Positions 6,622 through 12,319 of a DNA stretch of 12,319 nt are shown piece after piece (position 1 is the stretch's first letter; each line of letters opens with the position of its first letter). The notes under the pieces were generated by a model. That model was not told the origin of the DNA. It was given only the letters and a program-made list of their open reading frames with translations, and did no database searches. The stretch is from Armatimonadaceae bacterium (GTDB taxonomy: Bacteria > Armatimonadota > Armatimonadia > Armatimonadales > Armatimonadaceae): contig JAUJNC010000155.1 in assembly GCA_030446525.1 (NCBI GenBank), positions 1-12,319 on the forward strand. Direction: 5' to 3'. The translations under genes and the position numbers were made by a program.

Positions 6622-7578
6622 CCACTCTCGCAGGAACAGGTGGCGGCACGTCTGGGGTGCAGCCCAGCACCGTCAGCCGCTGGGAGCGATCCGAGGCGTC
6701 ACCGACGGCGGAGCGGATCCCGGCGCTGTTGGACCTGTTGCGGGCCCACCCCCAGGAGCGGGCGGCGCTGGCCGAGGGGCGTCTGTGGATCGCGCCGCCG
6801 GGCGAGACGGCGGTCTCGCTGGATGAGTGCGCGTCCCGCGTGGCAACCCTTGCGGCCCAGACGGAGCGCGGCGAACAGACCCTGATGGACCTGCGCTTTC
6901 TGGCGGTGGAGTCGCAGCTGTGGCCTCTGGCGCTGCGCCGTCCGTCCGCGCGGCGTCTGCTGGCGGAGGCCTGCGCGTGGCACGCCCGGTGGCTGTCGTA
7001 TCGGGCACGGATCGCCGAGGCGGGACGCTTGGCGGAGTGCGCCCTGGACATGGCGGGGAGGGAGTTCCTGCCGGAGCCGTTCTATATGTGGGCCGTGTTC
7101 GTGTCCGCGGTCCGGGCTGCAGGGGGGAAAAGGCGTACCCCTGCCGGCGCGCGCGGTGGACGCGCTGCGGGTCTGGCTTCCCCACGCGACGCGCCCGGAG
7201 TACGCGTCCTGGATATGCCGCGACATGGCCGAGTTCGCGAGCGCGAGCGGGCGAACCGAGGCCGCGCTGGGATTCATCGCCTGGGCGCGCGAGGCGGCGG
7301 AGCGCACGGAGAACGAGGACTGCGTCCGCCTCAGCAAGCACGTCCATGCTACCGTGCTCCTCAGGGCCGGGCGGCCGAGGGAAGCGCTGCCGATTTTGCC
7401 CCCGGACTCCTCCCCCGTGTTCATCAACGCCTTTTTTCAGGCGATCCGGTGGGCCGAGGCGCTGCTGGCCGTGGGCGACAAGTCCGGTGCGCGCGACTGG
7501 CTCAGCCGGGGCTACGAGGCCGCGCGCGCCTACGATCTGCCGAGGGAACCCTGTGACCAACTCGCCCGGCACTTATGA
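6622..7578 (+). pseudogene. XRE-family HTH regulator with helical C-terminal region, 5'-truncated and frameshifted
   Basis: The first recognisable residues are PLSQEQVAARLGC, the start of a Cro/C1-type helix-turn-helix; after a lost base in the C run at 6663-6665 the motif continues as SPSTVSRWERSEASPTAERI. The ~15-20 residues that should precede it, and the start codon, are gone: upstream sequence is the IS481-type end. A long alanine/arginine-rich helical region follows (ALLDLLRAHPQERAALAEG ... ACAWHARWLSYRARIAEAGR), likely TPR-like. A six-G run at 7122-7127 shifts the frame again: one G fewer restores GGKGVPLPARAVDALRVWLP and the tail to the TGA at 7576-7578. The tail is 'YASWICRDMAEFASASGRTE' and onward, again TPR-like. 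The gene was probably a TPR-type regulator; it should be inactive now. The G-run shift could also be a sequencing error, but the missing 5' end could not. Confidence 0.75.
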
Positions 7579-7695
7579 AATCCCCCGGCCGCGGGAACGC
7601 GGGCGCCGTACGCTGCGTCTAGAACAGTATAGGTTTAACGAAAAGGAAAGGCGGGGCATATACCGGAATGTTGTCCGGAGGAAGGAGCCCCGAAC

Positions 7696-7857
7696 GTGGC
7701 GATGATCTTGTTGATACTACTCAGCTCGATGGTGACGGGATGCGCCCTGGTGTTGATGATGGCGGCGCTGTCGCACCGCGAGGCCCAGCGTGAGATAAAG
7801 CGGCTGGCGGCACAGCGCGTCCCGGTGCTGAATCACCCGCGCCGCCGGCGGCGTTAG
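7696..7857 (+). CDS. small single-span membrane protein (53 residues)
   Basis: An unrecognised small protein: MAMILLILLSSMVTGCALVL, MMAALSHREAQREIKRLAAQ, RVPVLNHPRRRRR. It has one hydrophobic segment at residues 3-24 and a strongly basic tail, so an N-out/C-in single-pass topology with a cytoplasmic basic end is likely; VTGC (13-16) also resembles a lipobox, but no positive n-region precedes it, so I favour a membrane anchor. GTG at 7696 is chosen because AAGGAG (7682-7687) sits 8 bases upstream; ATG 7702 is an alternative. A strong terminator at 7885-7913 closes the unit, which suggests a monocistronic transcript. The start of transcription is not evident. Confidence 0.6.
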   Translation: MAMILLILLSSMVTGCALVLMMAALSHREAQREIKRLAAQRVPVLNHPRRRRR

Positions 7858-7884
7858 GCCGGAAGCCCACGGCGGCTCCCCCGC

Positions 7885-7913
7885 GGGGCGCACCCGGTGC
7901 GCCCCTGGTTTTT
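7885..7913 (+). terminator. rho-independent terminator
   Basis: GGGGCGCAC (7885-7893) and GTGCGCCCC (7897-7905) form a perfect 9-bp stem with a 3-base loop, followed by TGGTTTTT (7906-7913). It ends the transcript of the small membrane protein gene and separates it from the downstream lipoprotein gene. Confidence 0.85.
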
Positions 7914-7973
7914 GTGAGCCGCGCCCGCCTCTTTTGAAGCCGGCCCACAACGTCGGGGTCGGATACGGTAGCT

Positions 7974-8753
7974 ATGAATGTCACCCTCTGGCGGCGCGGC
8001 TTTTGCCGCGCCGCGCTGATCATCTCCGGCATCGCTCTCGTCACCGGCTGCGCGCGCTTACCCGAGGATGGGGACGGCGGGACGCGGGGGAAGCAGCTGG
8101 TGATCACCCTGCGGGTCCGCGGGCAGATCCAGCCCTTCGACGCGCAAACGCCGTACTACTACTTCGCCCTGATCAACCGCACGGACAACATCAACGACGC
8201 CGGCCCGGCCCCGGTCGTGGAGCGGCCGTGGGGCAACGGCTTCGCGGCGCCCGCGCAGCCCGGGGCGCAGGGCTTCGTCGCCTTCGTGCGCCAGGACCGT
8301 TTCCAGGTTCAGGGGGGTTATGGCGTGTATCGGGTCGCCACCAACCCGGCCACCGGCGGTCTCTACAACCCGGTCGTTAATGCGTTCAACTTTCTGGGCG
8401 CTCCGGAGAGCTACACCACGCCGCAGCGGGGCGAGGCGACGCTGTCGTTCCGGCTCGACCTTTCCCGCCTTCCCAACCCGGGCGCGCGCTACGTCCAGAT
8501 CAACCTCCTCGCCACCAACAACCTGCCGCAGGGCGCCGACGACGCGCCCAAAGCCTGGGACGCCCTGGGCGACGGCCGCGACACCGGCACGATCAACACG
8601 TGGATAACGATCCCCACGGATCAGAACAGCGTCCGTACGAACGACCAGGCCGCCAACCGTGAGCCGGCGGGCGACGTGCGGGAGAAGCTCGGCCCGACCG
8701 TGGACGAGCCCAACCTGGACATCGTGGATTGGACGGTGCAGATCACGGATTGA
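7974..8753 (+). CDS. lipoprotein of unknown function
   Basis: A 259-residue protein, family not recognised. Residues 1-26 are a lipoprotein signal: R7-R8, a hydrophobic core AALIISGIALVTG and lipobox V23-T24-G25-C26, so the mature protein is lipid-anchored outside the cytoplasm. The mature part looks beta-rich and extended: LVITLRVRGQIQPFDAQTPY, YYFALINRTDNINDAGPAPV, and a C-terminal EPNLDIVDWTVQITD. It has no catalytic signature and no cysteine beyond the lipidated one. There is no convincing ribosome binding site before ATG 7974 (the preceding bases are GGTAGCT), so either initiation is weak or the transcript is leaderless. It follows a terminator, so it has its own promoter, which I could not identify. 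Convergent with the peptidase gene; 7 bases separate the stops. Confidence 0.8.
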   Translation: MNVTLWRRGFCRAALIISGIALVTGCARLPEDGDGGTRGKQLVITLRVRGQIQPFDAQTPYYYFALINRTDNINDAGPAPVVERPWGNGFAAPAQPGAQGFVAFVRQDRFQVQGGYGVYRVATNPATGGLYNPVVNAFNFLGAPESYTTPQRGEATLSFRLDLSRLPNPGARYVQINLLATNNLPQGADDAPKAWDALGDGRDTGTINTWITIPTDQNSVRTNDQAANREPAGDVREKLGPTVDEPNLDIVDWTVQITD

Positions 8754-8760
8754 CGGGTTC

Positions 8761-10383
8761 TTACCGGCCCAGCTGGCGGACGAAGTGGTCGGGGTTCAGC
8801 GGCTCGCCCGTGGCCTTTTCCACCAGCACGTCCCAGGGCAGGCGCGCACCCTGGGCGAAGATCGCCTCCTTCAGGTACGCGCCCACGGCTTTGCTTTGCA
8901 CCAGGTCGGCGTCCGTGGAGCCCGGCGGCAGGACCTTCTCGCGGAGGTAGTCCAGCAGCTGCGAGGCGAACATCTCGCCGAGCAGGTAGTTGTGGTAGTA
9001 GACCGGCGCGAGCGCCAGGTGGATCTTGGCGGCCCAGTCCGGCTCGTCGCGGCCCTCCGGGGGCGTCACGCCCTGGAACCTGCGCACCATGTCCCACCAG
9101 AGCCGGTTCAGGTCCTGCCCGGGGTCGCCGTAAAGCGCGCGCTCGAAGTGGGTCATCACCAGGCACCAGCGCGCCAGGATCAGGAGCTGGGCGCGCATCT
9201 CCCGCCGGGCCGAGGCGCCGGCCCGCTCGGCCTCGTCCGCGGGCACGTGGGCGTACTTTTGGAGCCAGGCGCCGTGGCGCGAAAACCGGCCCATCAGCAT
9301 CGCGATCGCCTCGGTCGTCAGGGTGTGCGCCGTATCCCGCAAGAAGAAGGGCAGATCGGAGCCCAGGTACTTGTCGTAGACGGCGTGGCCGAACTCGTGC
9401 AGCAGGGTGCTCATCCAGCGCTCGGAGCCGGTGCAGTTGCACAGAACGCGCACATCGCCGAACCGGCCGACGTGGATGCAGAAGGCGTGCTGGCACTTGC
9501 CCTCGCGCTCGTACAGGTCCGAGCGCCCCAGGACGTCGCGGACCGGGAGGCCGATCGCGGCGTAGAAGGCGGCGGTGAGCGCCTCCAGGTCCTGCTCCTT
9601 GAAAAAGGCGTCGAGGTCGACTTCGCCGGCGGGGGCCTCCTGGAAGAACGGGTCCGGGTAGTGCCAGGGGCGCAGCGCGCCCGGGGTGGTCCGGAAGCGC
9701 GCGGCAAGCGCGCTGTCGAGCGCCGCCTTGTACGTCTGCCAGAGCGGGTCCGTTTTCCGGCGCAGGTCGTCGAGCAGCGCGAACAGGGCGCCCTCGTCCA
9801 GCTCCTGAAGTGACAGCGCCATGGCGTAGTAGTCGGCGTAGCCCAGGCGGCGCGCCTCGCGGTTGCGCAGGGCGACCAGCCGCTTCACCCGCTCGGCGAC
9901 CTCCGCGCCGATGCGCTTGCTCGCTTCCCAGGCCTCGCGGCGCAGCGCCCCGTCCTCGGCGTCGCGCAGGATCTCGCGCAGGTGGTTGTCGCTCACCCGC
10001 TCGCCGCGCAGCAGGGGGCGGAAGTTGTTGTAGGCGCTCTCGACCTCTTTCTCCGTGTCGACGAGCTCTTCGATCGTGGCGTCGTCCATCTGGTTCGCGG
10101 CGTAGGCGTCGAGCAGCAGCTTGCGCTGGCGGGCCATGTCCGGCGAAAGCGGGGAGGGGTCCAGGTCGCGGAGCCAGGCGAACGTGTCGCGGTCGGCGTA
10201 CAGCTTTGTCAGCCGCTTCTGTATGTGGGCGGAGCGCTCCTCCGCCTCGGGCGTGCCCCGGGTGTTGCTTTCCCACCAGGCGTCGCCCATCTCGACCTCC
10301 AGGCCCTCGACGCGTTCGCGGTGCGTTCGCAAAAACGCCGCGAACGCGTCGCCGCTCGCCGTCGCCTCTTCCCCCGTGCTCAC
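8761..10383 (-). CDS. M2-family-like zinc metallopeptidase
   Basis: A 540-residue gluzincin, most like bacterial M2 (ACE-type) peptidases, which remove dipeptides or cut short peptides. Zinc ligands H329 and H333 are in H329-E-F-G-H333, with E330 as catalytic base and E358 (TLTTEAIAM), 25 residues on, as third ligand. Further family features are PWHYPDPFFQEAPAG (239-253), a helical N-terminal half and the C-terminal VYYHNYLLGEMFASQLLDYL, which forms the active-site lid. No signal peptide, so the protein appears cytoplasmic. GTG 10383 is preferred: an AAGGGG-like run precedes it and codons from MSTGEEATAS onward look normal. A GTG at 10437 overlapping the upstream stop is possible, but would translate the palindromic repeat at 10391-10432. 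Probably transcribed with the HAD gene. M3-type oligopeptidase is the alternative label. Confidence 0.88.
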   Translation of the reverse strand: MSTGEEATASGDAFAAFLRTHRERVEGLEVEMGDAWWESNTRGTPEAEERSAHIQKRLTKLYADRDTFAWLRDLDPSPLSPDMARQRKLLLDAYAANQMDDATIEELVDTEKEVESAYNNFRPLLRGERVSDNHLREILRDAEDGALRREAWEASKRIGAEVAERVKRLVALRNREARRLGYADYYAMALSLQELDEGALFALLDDLRRKTDPLWQTYKAALDSALAARFRTTPGALRPWHYPDPFFQEAPAGEVDLDAFFKEQDLEALTAAFYAAIGLPVRDVLGRSDLYEREGKCQHAFCIHVGRFGDVRVLCNCTGSERWMSTLLHEFGHAVYDKYLGSDLPFFLRDTAHTLTTEAIAMLMGRFSRHGAWLQKYAHVPADEAERAGASARREMRAQLLILARWCLVMTHFERALYGDPGQDLNRLWWDMVRRFQGVTPPEGRDEPDWAAKIHLALAPVYYHNYLLGEMFASQLLDYLREKVLPPGSTDADLVQSKAVGAYLKEAIFAQGARLPWDVLVEKATGEPLNPDHFVRQLGR

Positions 10384-10390
10384 CGTCTCG

Positions 10391-10432
10391 CCCCTTCCCC
10401 CGATCCCCTCCCCCACGCTGTGGGGCAAGGGG
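10391..10432. repeat. palindromic C/G-run repeat between HAD and peptidase genes
   Basis: CCCCAC (10411-10416), loop GCT, GTGGGG (10420-10425) form a perfect core hairpin; outer arms CCCCTT (10391-10396) and AAGGGG (10427-10432) can also pair. If read through, it would encode SPLPHSVGEGIGGRGE, a peptide I know as a recurring false translation of dispersed palindromic repeats in several phyla. There is no T-run, so it is not a normal terminator; it could be a dispersed repeat unit. Confidence 0.55.
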
Positions 10433-10433
10433 C

Positions 10434-11225
10434 TCACAGTTCCCGCAGGTTGTAAAGGATGCGCCCGGGCCGCATCTCGGGCGGGGCCTGGCGGGCTTTT
10501 GCCTCCGAGGTCACGCCCGTCAGCACCAAAACCGTCGGCACGCCGAGCCGGTTGCCGCACAGGACGTCGGTGTCGAGCCGGTCGCCGATCATCACCGCCT
10601 CGGCGGGGGACACGCCGGCGGCATCGAGGATCGCCTGCAGGCCGTAGGGCTGGGGCTTGCCGATGACCAGGGGCGTCGTCTCGGTGCACGCCTCGATCGC
10701 CGCCACGATCGCGCCGCCGCCGGGGATCTCCTTACCCCCTTCCAGGGGGTACGAGCCGTCGCGGTTGGTGGCGACGAACGTCGCGCCGCGCAGGATGACC
10801 TGCTGCGCGCGCCACAGCGTGTGGTACGTGAAGTGCCGGTCCATGCCGACCACGACGAAGTCGGCCTCGGTTTCCACGGGCGCGTCGGGGGGGACCAGGT
10901 TTATGCCCGCCCGGGTCAGCTCGTCGCGGATGCCGTGCCCGCCGACGACCAGAGCGGAGCGCCCCGCCGCGCCCTGCCCCTTCAGGTACGCGGCCGTGGC
11001 CGACGCCGATGTGACGATCTCCTCCTCCGCGCAGGGCATGCCCAGCCACGTCAGCTTGGCGGCGTAGTCGCCGCGCGTCTGCGTCGAGTTGTTGGTCAGG
11101 AAAAACAGGGACGGGGCGGCGGGGAGCGCCCGCAGCCGGGCCAGCGTCTCCGCCGCCCCGTCGACGGCGTCCGCGCCGCGATACAGGACGCCGTCCAGGT
11201 CGAAGATATAAGCGCGTGTTGGCAC
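10434..11225 (-). CDS. HAD-IIA family sugar-phosphate phosphatase-like hydrolase
   Basis: A NagD/phosphoglycolate-phosphatase-type HAD hydrolase. Counted from the upstream ATG at 11240 (268 residues), motif I is D14-L-D16-G-V-L (nucleophile D14, acid D16), motif II is FFLTNNST, the lysine motif is in IGKPQPYGL and motif III is GDRLDTDV; the cap between them makes it class IIA. The substrate cannot be told: sugar phosphates, phosphoglycolate, nucleotides or p-nitrophenyl phosphate are usual. I choose GTG 11225 as the start because a TTGACA/TACACT promoter (11260-11231) puts the predicted transcript start on that G, and the ATG at 11240 lies between its -35 and -10. This gives 263 residues and a leaderless message. 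If another promoter is used, ATG 11240 is possible. Precedes the peptidase gene by 50 bases, same strand. Confidence 0.88.
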   Translation of the reverse strand: MPTRAYIFDLDGVLYRGADAVDGAAETLARLRALPAAPSLFFLTNNSTQTRGDYAAKLTWLGMPCAEEEIVTSASATAAYLKGQGAAGRSALVVGGHGIRDELTRAGINLVPPDAPVETEADFVVVGMDRHFTYHTLWRAQQVILRGATFVATNRDGSYPLEGGKEIPGGGAIVAAIEACTETTPLVIGKPQPYGLQAILDAAGVSPAEAVMIGDRLDTDVLCGNRLGVPTVLVLTGVTSEAKARQAPPEMRPGRILYNLREL

Positions 11226-11230
11226 GCAAG

Positions 11231-11260
11231 AGTGTAACATGGCGCCCGATTTTCTGTCAA
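11231..11260 (-). promoter_or_regulatory. sigma70-type promoter for the HAD gene
   Basis: On the minus strand a perfect TTGACA (11260-11255), an 18-base spacer and TACACT (11236-11231). Five bases follow before GTG at 11225, so transcription should start at about the first base of that codon. This indicates a leaderless mRNA. Confidence 0.6.
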
Positions 11261-11331
11261 ATGGACGGCAACCTGGGGCATTTCGGGTTGCGGATGGACG
11301 ACCTTTGTTGTTATACTCCTGTTGCCGGCCA

Positions 11332-11362
11332 GTGAAAGCCTGGCGGGAAATTGTGCTATAAT
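11332..11362 (+). promoter_or_regulatory. extended -10 promoter for the GtrA / RNase operon
   Basis: A perfect TATAAT at 11357-11362 is preceded by TGC, the extended -10 motif. The best -35 is GTGAAA at 11332-11337 with a 19-base spacer, which is poor, but extended -10 promoters need little. A second, weaker pair is TTGCGG (11288) and TATACT (11312-11317). Transcription would begin near 11369, just before the ribosome binding site GGGAGG (11373-11378). Confidence 0.6.
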
Positions 11363-11384
11363 AAAGGTGATCGGGAGGCTACGC

Positions 11385-11885
11385 ATGATCTCTGGCTCCG
11401 TCGCGTCTTTTGTATCCCGGCAGGGACCACGTCAGTTCGTCAAGTTTTGCCTTGTGGGCGCGACGTCGACCGTGATTGATTTCGGTCTGTTCAACCTTCT
11501 GAAGTTCTATTTCGGTTGGCCGCTTGCCTTCGCCGCCAGCTGTTCGTTCCTGGTTGCCGTCTGCAACGGCTTCTATTGGAACCGGCGGTGGACGTTCCGG
11601 GCGGGCGACGGGGACGCCCGGCGGCAGTACGCGAAGTTCGTCGCCACCAACATGGTGGGCTGGGTGCTGAACCTGTCCATCATGACGCTGGCGCTGATCG
11701 TCGCCGCGCGCCTTGGCCTGACCACGGTAAACAGGTCTCCGGCGGAGATCCTGGGGCTGATCATAGCGGGCCAGGGGAAGCAGCAGTTCTCGCCGCTCGC
11801 CGCCAACGCCGCGAAGGCCGTGGCGACCGTCTGCGTGACCGCGTGGAATTTCACCGCCGCGAAGCTGTGGACGTTCAGGAAGTGA
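11385..11885 (+). CDS. GtrA family membrane protein
   Basis: A 166-residue integral membrane protein of the GtrA family, which in known cases moves lipid-linked sugars or supports polysaccharide and teichoic acid glycosylation. ATG 11385 is chosen because GGGAGG (11373-11378) is 6 bases upstream; the open frame extends to 11322, but that part overlaps the promoter. The N-terminal signature is clear: QFVKFCLVGATSTVIDFGLF (17-36), then a second span SFLVAVCNGFYWNRRWTFRA, containing the family's N-R-x-W-T-F motif. Two more hydrophobic segments follow (WVLNLSIMTLALIVAARL; AKAVATVCVTAWNFTAAKLW), giving four spans. The C-terminal NFTAAKLWTFRK mirrors the motif, as usual in the family. An RNase E/G gene follows after 28 bases, likely in the same transcript; a shared job is not evident. 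Confidence 0.9.
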   Translation: MISGSVASFVSRQGPRQFVKFCLVGATSTVIDFGLFNLLKFYFGWPLAFAASCSFLVAVCNGFYWNRRWTFRAGDGDARRQYAKFVATNMVGWVLNLSIMTLALIVAARLGLTTVNRSPAEILGLIIAGQGKQQFSPLAANAAKAVATVCVTAWNFTAAKLWTFRK

Positions 11886-11913
11886 TGCGTGACGCCTCTC
11901 GAGGGAGGTTTTA

Positions 11914-12319
11914 TTGTCGAAAGAGATTATCGTCAACACGGACCCGCGCGAAACGCGCATCGCCGTCCGTGAAGACGGCCAGCTAGCTGAGCTGCACATC
12001 GAGCGCGAAGAGCGCGTCGTCGGTTCCATCTACAAGGGGCGCGTTGACAACGTCCTGCCCGGCATGGACGCCGCGTTCGTGGATATCGGCCTGGACCGGA
12101 ACGCGTTCCTGTACGCGGGCGACATCGTCCCCGGCGGGGACGCCGAGGAGGGCGAAAACGGCGAAGGTGGCGCCCCCGGGCGCCACGGGCGGCGCGCGCG
12201 CCCGCATGCCAACATCCGCGAACTGGTGAAGCGCGGCCAGGAGATCCTGGTCCAGGTGGTCCAGGGGCCGCGCGGCACCAAAGGCTCGCGCGTCTCCACC
12301 CGCATCTCACTGCCGGGTC
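11914..12319 (+). CDS. Rne/Rng family ribonuclease, N-terminal part, cut by window edge
   Basis: The frame runs open to the window end, giving the first ~135 residues of an RNase E/G-type endoribonuclease, the enzyme of mRNA decay and rRNA/tRNA maturation. TTG 11914 is the start: GGGAGG (11903-11908) lies 5 bases before it and the sequence SKEIIVNTDPRETRIAV is the family N-terminus. The S1 domain follows: GSIYKGRVDNVLPGMDAAFV, DIGLDRNAFLYAGDI, an inserted hydrophilic segment (GGDAEEGENGEGG...RRARPH), then LVKRGQEILVQVVQGPRGTK and GSRVSTRISLPG. The last part matches RNase G (VVKDPLGTKG) better than RNase E, but the catalytic and C-terminal domains lie outside, so the two cannot be told apart here. 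In many bacteria rplU-rpmA follow. Confidence 0.92.
   Translation, partial: MSKEIIVNTDPRETRIAVREDGQLAELHIEREERVVGSIYKGRVDNVLPGMDAAFVDIGLDRNAFLYAGDIVPGGDAEEGENGEGGAPGRHGRRARPHANIRELVKRGQEILVQVVQGPRGTKGSRVSTRISLPG

Noticed and set aside
7122..7134. Programmed -1 frameshift at a G/A slippery run
   Set aside because: Joining the two parts needs a +1 shift, not -1, and the gene is already broken elsewhere and lacks its 5' end.
8621..10276. Long minus-strand frame overlapping the metallopeptidase
   Set aside because: Arg/Pro/Ala-rich shadow of the peptidase gene in another frame; no family features.
9810..11237. Long plus-strand frame opposite the peptidase and HAD genes
   Set aside because: Antisense shadow of two well-supported genes; composition is Arg/Pro-rich as expected from GC-rich antisense.
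1..12319. CRISPR arrays, tRNA/rRNA genes, defence or biosynthetic clusters
   Set aside because: No regularly spaced repeats, no tRNA cloverleaf or rRNA segments, and no set of neighbouring genes that would form such a system were seen.

Overview
The window is a high-GC bacterial chromosome segment with strong G/C preference at third codon positions in its intact genes. Two things suggest Armatimonadota or a planctomycete-like lineage: a secreted protein carrying a 'LANLKQIGLAL...YPP' pseudopilin-like module, and a phytanoyl-CoA dioxygenase-like protein beside a GH29 fucosidase. This placement is an inference from family knowledge; no rRNA or other marker is present to settle it.

Layout. (1) 1-1275, + strand: the 3' end of a GH29 alpha-L-fucosidase gene, translationally coupled (4-base overlap) to a metallo-beta-lactamase-fold hydrolase. 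(2) 1282-2094, - strand: a phytanoyl-CoA dioxygenase-like protein, tail-to-tail with the previous operon and 6 bases from it, with an unusual H-x-G instead of H-x-D. (3) 2257-2445, +: a short ankyrin-like remnant split by a TAG. (4) 2496-3721, -: a secreted two-module protein, and upstream of it a 65-codon membrane-spanning reading frame without a convincing start.

(5) 3740-7578 is a gene graveyard, less GC-rich than its flanks. It holds a Tat-exported phospholipase C/phosphoesterase pseudogene with stops and many frameshifts, an IS982-type transposase remnant that appears to cut it off, an IS481-type element with a broken transposase, and an XRE/HTH regulator pseudogene that lost its 5' end at the IS481 edge and carries two frameshifts. 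These look like successive insertions followed by decay.

(6) 7696-7913, +: a 53-residue single-span membrane protein gene, too short for ordinary ORF calling, with a good ribosome binding site and a textbook terminator. (7) 7974-8753, +: a lipoprotein of unknown function, convergent with (8) 8761-11225, -: an M2-type zinc metallopeptidase and, upstream of it, a HAD-IIA sugar-phosphatase-type hydrolase that seems to be transcribed leaderless from a GTG. A palindromic repeat lies between the two. (9) 11385-12319, +: a GtrA-family membrane protein with an extended -10 promoter, followed 28 bases later by the 5' part of an RNase E/G gene starting at TTG and running off the window.

No tRNA, rRNA, CRISPR array or defence system was seen. 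The window does not contain a convincing new multi-gene system. The most interesting leads are the HxG dioxygenase, the leaderless HAD gene, the small membrane protein and the nested pseudogenes.
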